Assembly (NCBI GenBank): GCA_003427395.1
Contig: BFEA01000161.1
Span: 2,637,127-2,661,177 of the forward strand
Reading direction: 5' to 3'
From: Chara braunii
Lineage: Eukaryota > Streptophyta > Charophyceae > Charales > Characeae
Length of the DNA: 24,051 nt
Below are positions 1 through 8,904 of the stretch, piece after piece (positions within the stretch are counted from its first letter, which is position 1; every line of letters starts with the position of its first letter). The translations under genes were made by a program, and so were the position numbers. A model generated the notes under the pieces. That model saw only the letters and a program-made list of their open reading frames with translations. It ran no database searches and was not told the origin of the DNA.

Positions 1-902
1 GGTCCGACTCATCGGAATCGCAACCATCACGGGCGGGCCTCTCCCCGAACCGCCGCCACCAAAACAGACGGATCGGACGACCTTGAATGCACCGCGCACG
101 CCATCTGCCTTATGCTGCACGACCTCGACCGCCATCAGACCGAAAGTAACTCGCCACCTTAGCTCTATTGCCTTTATGCCCCTGAAACTTTGCCATAGGA
201 GATCTCAGTTCCGACCTGGGACTCCACCCCCACTTTCCCAAAAATCCTTGGCACACCCTTTTTCGCACTTCCAGACCCACATCCCACTCCGATCAGGGCG
301 TGAGGTTGGGCGTCACAACCTTGCTCGAAGTCTGTTTCAACCGGAGCTTAGCAGGGGGTAAGAGTCTCTGCTTAGCCCAGGTGCCTGCAACCGATGACTT
401 GTCAAGTCACCCCGCCAAGATGGCAATGGGTGATGGTCCTGGGTGGTTAACACTAGGGTAGGACAGGGGGTGTGGGGGTGCTCCAAGGCAAAAAAATAAG
501 AGGAAGGGTGGGTGGGGTCTTCAGAAGGGGTTCATCTGGACAACCGAGTGGCTGAGTACTGTGAATGACAGCCCTCCGTCTAGTATCCCACCTCTTCAAC
601 AACCTGGGCTTTAAAAAAAAACAAAAAGAAAAAAAAACAAGAAAGAAACAGAAATCAAAACTTTAAGCCCAACGAATTCAATTACCTGTCAAATCTGGAC
701 AGAACGGCCTTTCAGGCCTTTTTTTATTGCCATTATAGTATTACGGGGAACCCCGTAGCAGCCACATCCGTGCTCAAGCCTCCAACGAGGGAAAGGATTA
801 GCCTTTTAATTTAAAAAAAAAAAATAATAAATCCAAACTTTCAAAGTCTCAATAGCGAATTAGAAAAGCAAAACTTAGGAACAACTTATTCACGACTATT
901 TC
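1..902. other. no recognisable gene; GC-rich then A-rich DNA
   Basis: No convincing coding region is seen. The first 430 bases are GC-rich and broken by stops in every frame beyond about 90 codons. A-rich tracts lie at about 612-655 and 811-830 and could be decayed poly(A) tails of retroelement copies whose bodies I cannot recognise. A perfect short palindrome, TACGGGGAACCCCGTA, lies at 742-757, just after a T-run. Confidence 0.5.
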
Positions 903-906
903 TTAA

Positions 907-1053
907 AGCACCAGTACATGGCCCCAGCCAAGTTGAAAGTCCGATTGAGCCTCTCCTAAAATTTAGGAGCCTCGCACGCGGTCAACAAAATAAATCGACG
1001 ACACGTGACCTCCTAAACGGGCCCGAGGCCGATGGCTGTTATGTACTGGTGGT
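907..1053. mobile_element. TTAA-flanked inverted-repeat element, copy A (147 bp)
   Basis: TTAA occurs on both sides (903-906 and 1054-1057). The ends are inverted copies: the left begins AGCACCAGTACAT and the right, read on the other strand, ACCACCAGTACAT, so 12 of 13 bases match. Inside is a perfect palindrome, CTCCTAAA-a-TTTAGGAG (952-968). The size, the lack of coding sequence and a TTAA target duplication fit a non-autonomous DNA transposon (MITE) moved by a TTAA-specific transposase such as a piggyBac or Kolobok type. That assignment is an inference. Three further copies lie at 9905, 11211 and 13065. Confidence 0.75.
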
Positions 1054-1080
1054 TTAAGATTGCAAAACACCCAGGGATTT

Positions 1081-1096
1081 GAGGGTGAACTAAACA
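1081..1096. repeat. left target-site duplication of retroelement I
   Basis: GAGGGTGAACTAAACA here matches GAGGGTGAGCTAAACA at 4082-4097 in 15 of 16 positions. The second copy follows one base after a 23-A tract. This is the arrangement expected of the duplicated target of a poly(A)-tailed retroelement. Confidence 0.65.
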
Positions 1097-1105
1097 TGGG
1101 ACAAA

Positions 1106-1135
1106 GGGCGCAGCGCGACTGGGAGCGCTGCGCCC
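1106..1135. repeat. GC-rich perfect hairpin near the 5' end of retroelement I
   Basis: GGGCGCAGCGC (1106-1116) is followed after 8 bases by its exact reverse complement GCGCTGCGCCC (1125-1135). It lies 10 bases inside the inferred 5' end of the element. Confidence 0.8.
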
Positions 1136-1519
1136 CGCCCGCGCAGTTAGGCCGAGTGGCGCCGAGCAGTGACATGCGGCAGAGCAGCGCGAAGTCGAAT
1201 CAAGCGGCGCTGAACGACAACAAGCGGTGGTGCGGTGCGGTGCTGGGGGAGTGGATTCGGGGTGGTCTGAGGTGGTGTGAGGTGGTAGTTGAGAGGTTTT
1301 GGGTGAAGGGATGATGATGGAAAGGATCGCGATAAGGGTGATGCATCGTGCGTAGAGGATGAGGCTACTACGAAGAGGCTGCTTGTGAAGGGCTGCGAAG
1401 GGTATGGGTTGCCAACATCATCATCAGAGCTATGAATGACGGGGTGTCACGTGTCCAACGAAACAGTTAGGTGCTGAAGGGCAACGAAGGGCATGGAAGG
1501 TCTGCTCCCCCCCGGACTA

Positions 1520-1537
1520 CCAGTGAGGGGTCACTGG
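1520..1537. repeat. short palindrome CCAGTGA-GGGG-TCACTGG
   Basis: Seven-base perfect arms around GGGG. It lies in a G-rich part of retroelement I with repeated GAAGGGC/GCGAAGGG words. No function can be assigned. Confidence 0.6.
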
Positions 1538-1959
1538 CAAGTTCGATGGTTTTGTCTTGCTACCTGGCAAGTGGAGGGTAAAGTGAAGCCACGGTCCGTT
1601 AATCCTTATTGTTCAGTCTTTTTTTTATGGCCGAGAGAGTGGTCATGTGATGGCTGAGTTACCTTCGGGCCGATAAGGGAGGGGGTAAAGGTTTGGGGGA
1701 GAAAGACACATCATGATGGGAGGTTAGTTTATATGCTTTGATCCATAGTTTTGCTCTTCCTGGCTTGAGTGACCTCACTTTTTTTCGTTTTGATCTCGTT
1801 TTTTGGGATGTAGCTTCAAGATAGTAACCTGACTTCGATTTTCAAATTATTGTAAATCCGATTTTTTTATTCTAATCTCTGGTTTTCAAATTTAATATTT
1901 TGGATTTTTCTATTTGATTTTCTCATGATAGGTAGCTTTAGGTTTTTCAATTCTAATTT

Positions 1960-2195
1960 GATTCAAGAACTGCGGACTCATGAATGAATTCAAAATTTTT
2001 CGAATAATTCTCGATTTAATCCTATCATGTTGATGATCGTAAATCAGAGTTTTGCCTCTGATCTCAAATAATTCACCGATTCAAGACAGTGGGATCATGA
2101 ATGATCTCCAAAATTTCTGAATAACTCTCAATTTTTTCTTTTCATATTGACGATCGTAAATCACAGCCTCGTCTTTGATCTTGAATAGTGATCTC
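1960..2195. repeat. two-copy tandem duplication, period about 118 bp
   Basis: Copy 1 begins GATTCAAG at 1960 and copy 2 begins GATTCAAG at 2078. Both contain a CATGAATGA word, a TCTGATC/TTTGATC word and GATCGTAAATCA in the same order. The sequence is AT-rich and lies within retroelement I. Confidence 0.7.
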
Positions 2196-2317
2196 TCACT
2201 TTTTAGAATTTCAATGGTCTTGTGAATTTTTTGAATCTTGTTTTTCCTGATGCTTTTATTCTAGTGTTCTGTTCTTGCACTGGTCGTTGTGATACACTCC
2301 TGTTTGAGAGGGGTTAG

Positions 2318-3990
2318 TAGTGGGAGGGAGGTGACGCGTCCTGCTGGCGAGAGGGTCAGTCGGTAGAACTAAAATAAGGCATAATAGCAACGGAGATGGT
2401 GGCTCCGCTGTGATAAGGCTTGCCAGAGGGGGGTCAAGGGGAGTGTTCAAGTGGTTTGGGGGTGTTGAGCACGACCGGTGCATTGAGGAAGCCGGGCATT
2501 TAGAAGCCTTAGTTGCCGCGATGTGTTCAACAGATTATCCGACGGTGGGTTATCGCCATCATGTCCATAAGGTTAGGGTTGGTCGATGCCAGAACGACGC
2601 TGGCCAGAGCTGGGGTTTGGTGCCTTGTAACCTGAGTGTGCAGGGGTTAGAGGCCTGGTAGAGAAATTTGGGGAACTGCCGAGGGTAGAAAGCAGTCCAC
2701 TGGCTAACTGCGAGCTGGTATTAGGACGACGCGGGTCGAAGCTGGGGTGGGTCGCGCCGCCCTGTAACCCAACGGTTGGGGGTGTGAGGCCTGGAAGAGC
2801 CTGGTATCTTGGACATGTGGGTCGAGGCAGCCGTAGGATAGTCGGTTGATAGCGTTGGGGCAACAAATTTTTGTTTATATCGGCTTCCAGATAATCCCAA
2901 TGGGTTGTCATTTTTCTTGAGTAAGTTTGATTTGTTTTTTGGTGGTCGTGAGATTGCTTTAGGATTCTGGGGGCTTTTTGCCACGCACTGTAGGATTCTC
3001 TGATGTAGTTATATTCATAGATCTATGGTGGTTCGATGACAGAACGTCATGGTTGGCTGGTGTTGGAAGTAGAGGGTGGGATATCAAGCGTCCTAGTAGT
3101 GAGGTGGCTAGCTGGTAGGATGGAAATAGGGTACAACAGCAGCGGAGATGGTGGTTCTGCTGCCTTAAGTCTTGTCGGAGTGAGGTAAGAGGATGGATGG
3201 GGGTTTCTTGGACGTTCTCTGAACTTTTGCTTATGTGAGTAGGAGAAGTAGAGGGTGGGATAACAAGCGTCCTACTAGTGAGGGGGTTTGCTGGTATATG
3301 GAAATAGAGTACAGCAGCAGCGGCGATGGTGGCTCTGCTGCAGTAAGTCTTGCCTAAGTGAGGTAAAGAGGATGGATGGGGTTTTCTGAGGCATTTTCTG
3401 AAGTCTTGCCTATTTTCTGAATTTTGCCATAGTAATTTTTAATCTGTCTCCAATTTTTCTTCGCCAAAGCCGGGTAATGGCCCCAGTACCCCAAACCTTC
3501 AAAATTGTCTTTCAGTTGCTTCTGGTGGACCAGGTCTTGAGATGCTGTTAGACTCATAAATTTGCAGTCAGAACGACGCTGGTTGGTGTTGGAAGTAGAT
3601 GGCGGGATATCAAGCGTCCTACAGAACGTCCTGCAGTAAGTCTTGTTGAAGTGAGGTAAAGAGGATGGGTGGGGGGTTTTGAGACGTTTTCTGAAACTTG
3701 GCCTAGGTGAGTGGGAGAAGAAGGTTGGATATCAAGCGTCCTACTAGTGAGGGGGCTAGCTAGTAGGATGGTAATAGGGTCCAGCAGCAGCAGAGATGGT
3801 GGCTCTGCTGCAGTAAGACTTGCCGGAGTGAGGGAACGAGGATGGAGGGGGGTCTGAGTCTGTTCCTGAATTTTTGCCTATTTTCGGTAGCTTGTTTGTA
3901 TCTCTTTATCTAGCTCTTAGCCAAAGTCGGGTAGTGGCCCATGTACTGCAAATTCTCTATTTTTTTCAAATCCTATGTAATTTTTTATAT
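2318..3990. repeat. degenerate tandem array, at least five units
   Basis: Diverged units begin near 2318, 3064, 3243, 3590 and 3711. Each carries the ordered words GGGATATCAAGCGTCCTA, then a (CAGCAG)-like tract with GAGATGGTGGCTCTGCTG, then AAGTCTTGCC, then GAGGATGG. Unit lengths differ (about 120 to 350 bp) because some have lost the middle and others carry a longer tail ending in GGGTAGTGGCCC-like words. Copies of a second motif (AGAACGACGCTGG-like) stand before several units. No coding potential is seen on either strand. Confidence 0.7.
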
Positions 3991-4080
3991 GGGACGCAGG
4001 GCCCGGTTCCCAGCACGTGTTGCTCCCCACGAATAGATTGGAGCTTTGTTCTCATTTAAAAAAAAAAAAAAAAAAAAAAA
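3991..4080 (+). repeat. shared retroelement 3' block with poly(A), copy 1
   Basis: Contains GGGCCCGGTTCCCAGCACGT followed by GCTCCCCACGAATAGATTGG, then a short spacer and 23 A (4058-4080). Close relatives of this block lie at 6461, 8905 and 14065. It marks the 3' end of retroelement I. Unlike two of the other copies, there is no stem-loop between block and tail. Confidence 0.7.
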
Positions 4081-4081
4081 G

Positions 4082-4097
4082 GAGGGTGAGCTAAACA
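4082..4097. repeat. right target-site duplication of retroelement I
   Basis: GAGGGTGAGCTAAACA, one mismatch from 1081-1096, found just after the poly(A) tract. Confidence 0.65.
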
Positions 4098-4101
4098 CTC
4101 T

Positions 4102-4416
4102 ATGCTGCTTTACCAAATAACACTTTTCTTCAGAGGACGCTTGCCTGTTCGGAAATCAACACCCCTTGTCTCGATCTGCCCCAGCCAGGGCCAATCTGAC
4201 CCCAAAGCCCAGCCCCAACCCCAGCCCCAACCCAGAAGAAGACAAACCCTCGTGTCTATCCCTGCCCCCTCACCTGAGTCACCTCCCACCTTGTGTAAGC
4301 CTCGCAGAACGGGACTCCCATCCTCCGGGCCTAAAAGCCCCACACTGAAGAAAACGTCCCCGCAAAGTCCCACATCTAAAACCAAACCCTCATCCAGTGA
4401 CAGGGGAAAAATATGA
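4102..4416 (+). other. Pro/Ser/Lys-rich open frame, doubtful
   Basis: A 104-codon frame opens with ATG and ends with TGA. From about residue 15 it is rich in Pro, Ser, Lys and Gln, with a PQ repeat created by a (CCCAGCCCCAAC) minisatellite at about 4207-4236. It could be a disordered exon fragment, the Pro-rich tail of an old retroelement, or chance. There is no recognisable domain, no neighbouring exon and no clear splice site. I do not assign a function. Confidence 0.2.
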
Positions 4417-4684
4417 AGTCATATCCCTCCAAAACCTAAATTATTGATGACGTATCATGTGCAAAAGGTGCACATTTTTTGCCATGCCCCAACGCACCGT
4501 GCATAATTTGGCCAGTGGGCCTAACGACTACCAGAACCGGGACGAGGGACAGACGTGGGTAAACCGTATTGGGGGCATGGAAGAAAGTTCGAAGAGTCAA
4601 TCAAGGTTCTGGGTTTTCCACAGATTCATACAAATGTCAGAGGGGGCCCGTTGGGGCGGTAACAGGCACATCCTTAACCTCTTT
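4417..4684. other. spacer without recognisable gene
   Basis: Nothing beyond a small hairpin, TGTGCA-n-TGCACA, at about 4458-4475. The region leads into the left arm of the long inverted repeat. Confidence 0.5.
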
Positions 4685-5143
4685 ATAAGTGTTCCCAGCC
4701 AGGAGGCTGCGCTTGTGTGGGTTTAATTTTCGTCGTTTCATTTCTTTCTATTTTCAGTAAGGTCGTGCAGTACAACTTCACTAGGACGGGTTCTTTTGGG
4801 GTCTCCGACAACAGAAAATAGGGTCCGGTCGGCGGTCGCAGTCTTTCCTAAGATCGGTCGTAGGGCAGGTTAGCTTGTCAAGGTCGTTGCAATTTAGTAT
4901 AGGTCGTCAATTGTTTTCCTTTTGAGGGATAAAGTTTTTTCCCATTGCAAACTGGGGCTGGCGATATGGGTCTGGGTTGGCGATTTGGGTCTGGGTCGTT
5001 TCCTCTTTTGTTTTTCTCTCTACTACTGCATCTTCCCAGAAATACAGTATCGAAACATTCTGCTTTTTACTACGTCCAAGTACCAAATCTAGAACGGACT
5101 GCCCTGGGGCCTGGGCCCACTAGCGAAGTATTCTACTACGTGT
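4685..5143 (+). repeat. left arm of long inverted repeat
   Basis: The outer end is near GTGTTCCCAGCCAGGAGG and the inner end near GTATTCTACTACGTG. It pairs with about 5743-6196. Confidence 0.75.
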
Positions 5144-5742
5144 GATGCAGTTTTATGGTTTTTTGGAAAAAACAAGTTTTTTTTTTTTTGAATGAATGGA
5201 TCATTTTCTGATTTAAAATGAATTGAAATGGCATATAAAATAAAGAAGAACAATTGTGCACCCGAATTCATGGGTTGGTACGATCTCCTTCACGTAAGTC
5301 TTCATAGTGATGTACCGTGGCAACAAAATGTGTTCACGAACACATTCACGAGGATGAACAAGTAACGGGTATTCCTCGCCATGTATCTCATGATGCCTCT
5401 AACAGGTCATCCGACAAACGCGGAAGCGTTCCTGTCAGATCCACCATAATATTCGAATGTCACATTTCAAGTTCTATTTCCAAGAGCCAAAAAAAAAAAA
5501 AATGAAGTCTGGAAGTCAACCCCCCCCCCCTTTCGAGCACATAAGATCCAGACTTCCCGCCCACGCAAAGCCACGAGCTATCATGTCCATTTTTTTTTCT
5601 TTGTTTTTCGACACATCTCATTGGACGGAGGTGAGCATCTTTACAGTCCCCGCTCGAAAACTACCAGGCCGTCGAGATCTGATGTATTCGACGCCCGTAC
5701 TGAGTCACTCGAGGCCACACGTGATCGAAATCCTGAGCGAAG

Positions 5743-6196
5743 TGGTAGAATACTTCGCTAATGAGTCCAGGCCCAGGGCAGTCCGTTCTAGATTTCATTA
5801 CTTGGGCGTAGTAAACAACGGAATGCTCGATACTGTATTTTTGGGAAGATACAGTAGAAGAGAATAAAAACAAAAGCGGAAACCACCCACACCCAAATCG
5901 CCCGCCCAGACCCAAATCGCCCGCCCCTAGTTTGCAACGGGAAAAAAACTATATCCCTCAGAAGGGAAACAATGGACTGCGCCCTATACTAAATTGCAAC
6001 GACCTTGACAAAATAACCTGCCCTACGACCGGTCTTAGGGATGACCACGACCGAACCCTATTTTCTGTTGTTGGAGACCCCAAACGAACCCGTCCTAGTG
6101 AAGGTGTACTGTACGACCTTACCGAAAATAGAAAGAAATGAAACGACGAAAATGGAACCCACACAAGCGCAACCTCCTGACTGCGAATGTTCACGC
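5743..6196 (-). repeat. right arm of long inverted repeat
   Basis: The inner end is near GTGGTAGAATACTTCGCTA and the outer end near CCTCCTGACTGCGAATGTTC. Two GCCC-type CCAAATCG repeats, present in diverged form in the left arm, lie mid-arm. Confidence 0.75.
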
Positions 6197-6235
6197 TTAG
6201 CAACAGTGACTACCTTTCCTCATAAAAATCAAGAG

Positions 6236-6322
6236 CATTTGACTAGCGTTTCTCCAATTTAAAACCCCCTCTCAAAAAACATTTGACTAACATTTCTCCA
6301 ATTTGAAACCCCCTCTCAAAGA
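6236..6322. repeat. 44-bp tandem duplication beside the inverted-repeat element
   Basis: Two adjacent copies (6236-6279 and 6280-6322) begin CATTTGACTA, continue TTTCTCCAATTT and end CCCCCTCTCAAA. They differ at a few positions only, so the duplication is fairly recent. Confidence 0.8.
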
Positions 6323-6460
6323 ACTGATCTCATACGGATTAGACATGCCGATTAGACTAGGCGATAATTTTTCCTTCCTGGTACCTAGTGGGTGAAGGGG
6401 TCTATGGTTGGCATGGGGTTGACGAGCATGTCGAGCAGTTACGTTTTTCAGAATAGGATG

Positions 6461-6592
6461 CCGGACCCGCCTTCCGGCACGTGAAGCTCCCCACGAATAG
6501 ATGGAGTCGCCGAACACAGACTTTAAGTGCTCATACCACCTCTCTGAAGGTTTTCTATCATGATGGTAAGAAATAAAAAATAAAAATCAGAA
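6461..6592 (+). repeat. shared retroelement 3' block, copy 2
   Basis: GGACCCGCCTTCCGGCACGT, then GCTCCCCACGAATAGATGGA, aligns with the blocks at 3991, 8905 and 14065. An A-rich tract at about 6570-6590 may be its decayed tail. I could not find a target duplication, so the 5' limit of this copy is unknown. Confidence 0.55.
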
Positions 6593-6949
6593 TCAGACTA
6601 AGGCACCCCCCGTTAAACCCCTTCAGCCCCTTAGAAACCACTTTATACCCCCCTTCCCCCCTGTTGACTGAGAAAGGAACCGAGCCCGGATTTGGGCTCC
6701 TATGACCATGCGCAAAAAACCTTCTCCAAAAATAAATAAATAAATAAAATTAAGTAAGGGCTGGTTTTTGCCTGCACTAGGTGCACGGACATAGTGCATG
6801 GCCAGGCAGCCAAATAGCCTAGATTTTCTAGTTCTAGTTTTAATTTTTAAGTTGCCAAAGGATTTCGATATGACCCTGAGGCAAAAGTTGTTTCAGCTAG
6901 TAGTTTCAATTGTGAGTGGTTGGATACTGAAGCAATTGTTGGGGATTAG
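6593..6949. other. intergenic; AT-rich with an (AAAT)n run
   Basis: No gene is seen. A short AAAT microsatellite lies at about 6729-6750. CACTAGGTGCA at about 6775 resembles CACAAGGTGCA just after the poly(A) of LINE copy 1 (about 13404). If these are a target duplication, LINE copy 1 begins near 6788 rather than 6950. Weak similarity of 6850-6950 to the region before RT motif A of copy 3 would agree. Confidence 0.35.
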
Positions 6950-7559
6950 AACACACAGAGTGAGCACAACACACCAATAAATGACAAAGTATATTGGTCA
7001 AGTTATCTAGATAGTCGAAACATAATGCCGCTTTTATCTTTATTGGTTTTGAAAAAGCTTATGATCATGTGGATTGACCATTTTTTGATAAATGTATGGA
7101 AAAACTTAACTTTGGGCCGTGTTTTCGCAGATGGATAGAAACACTTCTCTCAAATGCAACGACGAGGGTGATGATAAACGAAAACCTAGCCCCACCCATT
7201 AATCTTGAGTGGTCACTGAGACAAGGCGACCCAATTGTCCCTTTTCTCTTCGTACTTACGATGGAGGCTCTAGTTGCGAACCTGCGACACAATAGAGACA
7301 TTAAGCGTAGTCAAGTGTCGTATATTCCACAAGAAGCCATCCCGGTTTGTTCATTGTTTGTCGGTGAACTCTCTCTGATGGTGGAAGCCTCTCATGAAAA
7401 TCTGATGGAAATCAAGAAACTAATGAATAAATTTTGTTCCCTCTCAGATATGAGAATAAACTGGGGAAATAAAACTCGGGGGTGGTGGGAAATCATCAGG
7501 GGGTGAGACCTTCATAACTTCTTCGCATTAATTGGTAGCCGTCTGGCACTCCAATTAGG
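6950..7559 (+). pseudogene. LINE copy 1 reverse transcriptase fragment
   Basis: It encodes the finger/palm part of an L1-type RT that would copy LINE RNA at a nicked chromosomal site. Motif A reads FIGFEKAYDHVD then TGA, where the family has FIDFEKAYDHVDW, so the first catalytic Asp is Gly. Next comes KLNFGP..FRRWIE and the SLRQGDP motif (RT motif B region). The FADD box of motif C is replaced by FVGE. Both catalytic acidic sites are thus lost and the enzyme is dead. A TAG at 7012 matches Gln in copy 3, and the TGA at 7075 matches the conserved Trp after DHVD. The longest open stretch is 7078-7506. The frame resumes after retroelement II at 9035. Confidence 0.85.
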
Positions 7560-7573
7560 GTATTAGGGGTTTC
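7560..7573. repeat. left target-site duplication of retroelement II
   Basis: GTATTAGGGGTTTC, identical to 9035-9048. In LINE copy 3 the matching site encodes the VLGV motif. Confidence 0.92.
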
Positions 7574-7784
7574 GGCACTAGCGTCGAGCGCTAATTTGCG
7601 TTACGGACTGGTCGGCGAGGCTCGACTGCACTCTGTAGACTGGGGCAATAGCGCGGCTACCATAGCTGCCCCTGGTCATCCTGGTGCCCGCCTGGTCAAC
7701 TCGTCCAGGTGATGGTGGACTGTCCACCTGACATATTAGGAGACGACACATGGGTCTAAGGCGCTTTTTTTGGTCGATTTGGCG

Positions 7785-8345
7785 GTGCGTTCTTTGATGG
7801 TTTGCGACGACTTTAATGGACGATTTACAACCAGGTGTGTCTGAGTGGTTGCTGAAGGTGGTCGCCACTTGCAAGATATCATTGATGCTTTGTCCTCGAA
7901 GCGAGGGGATTGGTTTCTGGCTAATGGTGGGGCAGTCGGGCAGGTCCCATGGCAGGAGGACACTATGTAAAGCATGTTGGACGCCATCCAGGAGTTGGAG
8001 AAAGGGCCGGCTCCTCAGCTCGATGAGTTCATTGATTGGTGACAAGTGGATACCCTGATGCAGATGCGACGCTGCTTTGATATTATTGAGGAAGGGCATG
8101 ATCTCTGTCCGGTTCTGGAGGCGAGTCTGCCTGCGCAATCCAACGGGTGCGATCAGACGTCCGACACAGAACAGTTGCCACTGGGGAAAAGTTACAAACA
8201 CGAAGGGCACGAAGAACGGTTGCTTCTTCCCACCTCTCCACAGATGGGGGCGTTTTATGATAGGTGGACAATTGGTTGCGCGCCATCGACAACAATAAAA
8301 AAAACACGAACAACAAATACTGGATCAAGACAACAACAACGATAA
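7785..8345 (+). pseudogene. decayed reading frame of unknown function in retroelement II
   Basis: Frame 0 stays open for long runs and is broken only by TGA 7842, TAA 7968 and TGA 8040. It gives a plausible soluble protein: VCDDFNGRF, then LQDIIDALSSKRGDW, then a charged helical stretch LDAIQELEKGPAPQLDEF and MRRCFDIIEEGHDLCPVLEA. DDFNGR recalls the GDFN motif of LINE endonucleases with Gly changed to Asp, but the rest does not support that family, so I make no functional claim. The minus strand also has a long open stretch here, but its composition is less protein-like. Confidence 0.3.
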
Positions 8346-8455
8346 CACCAACGACGATCGTCACATCATTAACAATAACAAAAGGAGCAATGAAAACGAC
8401 AACGCCTACAAGGTCAGCATCAACGACAATGACATTGGGAGTATGGGCAACCGCT
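8285..8455 (+). repeat. AAC/ACA-rich low-complexity tract
   Basis: A strand-asymmetric tract dominated by ACAAC, AACAA and ACGAC words with few T. It would encode Thr/Asn-rich peptide in any plus frame. It is probably a decayed microsatellite within retroelement II. Confidence 0.6.
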
Positions 8456-8512
8456 TCAGTAATACTGGTATTGTGGGCAGATTTGTGTTACCACGGCTTA
8501 CAGTTTTCGCCG

Positions 8513-8550
8513 AGGGTAGGGGTGGGGTAGGGGTGGGGTAGGGGGTGGCG
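8513..8550 (+). repeat. G-rich minisatellite, possible G-quadruplex
   Basis: Repeats of GGGTAGGGGTG with five or more runs of three to five G on the plus strand, enough for an intrastrand G-quadruplex. It lies about 480 bases before the poly(A) of retroelement II. Confidence 0.65.
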
Positions 8551-8565
8551 GGATCTCATCTGTCA

Positions 8566-8589
8566 AGGGTTAGCAATTTCCCTAACCCT
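8566..8589. repeat. inverted telomere-like motif
   Basis: AGGGTTAG (8566-8573) and CTAACCCT (8582-8589) form an 8-bp stem with an 8-base loop. Only about two telomere-type hexamers are present, so this is not a telomere. Confidence 0.55.
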
Positions 8590-8904
8590 AATCACGTGGG
8601 ATGTCACTTGCCACTCTTACGTGAGTGGGCTTATCCGGTTTGATGAGTGGGTTTAATTGATTGGGTAGGTGTATTTTTTTATAAGGACTTGTTGTGTTGT
8701 TGTTTGCTGATTGGGACAACACGAGGTCAATCCCTCCCCATTTTGGGATGTAATCAATGTCTCTTGCGATATAGGGACTCATTAGGGAGATACTCTGTTG
8801 ACATCACAATAGGGAACAAATCGCACAGAAAACGCAGTTAGTGTTTGCACCGCACACATTTATGTTTACACAATTTCTACAAAACTTTTGAGATGTACAG
8901 CGAC

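Larger units (their letters stand above)
1097..4080 (+). mobile_element. poly(A)-tailed retroelement I, about 2.98 kb, non-coding
   Basis: The body runs from the left 16-bp target duplication to a 23-A tail (4058-4080), after which the duplication recurs. It starts with a very GC-rich segment (1097-1300, with a strong hairpin at 1106-1135), passes through AT-rich DNA with a 118-bp duplication (1960-2195) and a degenerate tandem array (2318-3990), and ends in the 3' block shared with 6461, 8905 and 14065. No open frame of convincing length is present. It resembles a non-autonomous element copied by LINE machinery. A nest of older repeats with a chance flanking repeat is less likely. No part matches LINE copies 1-3 in coding sequence. 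Confidence 0.55.
4685..6196. mobile_element. long-inverted-repeat element, about 1.5 kb
   Basis: The left arm (4685-5143) reads as the reverse complement of the right arm (about 5743-6196) over its whole length, with small indels and roughly 80-85% identity judged by eye. Landmarks in both arms in mirrored order are CAGTCCGTTCTAGATTT, GATACTGTATTT, CTATACTAAATTGCAACGAC, CTATTTTCTGTTGT and AACCCACACAAGCGCA. The spacer (about 600 bp) has no recognisable ORF. It could be a foldback or Mutator-like non-autonomous DNA transposon, or two solo copies of one repeat in inverted orientation. No clear target duplication is visible because the outermost bases have diverged. Confidence 0.65.

Noticed and set aside
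83-361. 92-codon plus-strand frame at the window start
   Set aside because: No domain, and the composition follows local base content. It cannot be told from chance.
742-757. Perfect palindrome TACGGGGAACCCCGTA near a T-run, resembling a bacterial terminator
   Set aside because: The context is eukaryotic, no gene ends here and the T-run precedes rather than follows the stem.
2256-2984. Several 75-112-codon minus-strand frames
   Set aside because: They lie in the degenerate tandem array of retroelement I, are Pro/Ser-rich by composition and overlap each other.
7578-8210. 210-codon open frame on the minus strand
   Set aside because: It lies antisense to a more protein-like plus-strand frame of retroelement II, whose orientation is fixed by its poly(A) and target duplication. 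It shows no recognisable domain.
8566-8589. Telomere or interstitial telomere array
   Set aside because: Only about two repeat units, in inverted arrangement.
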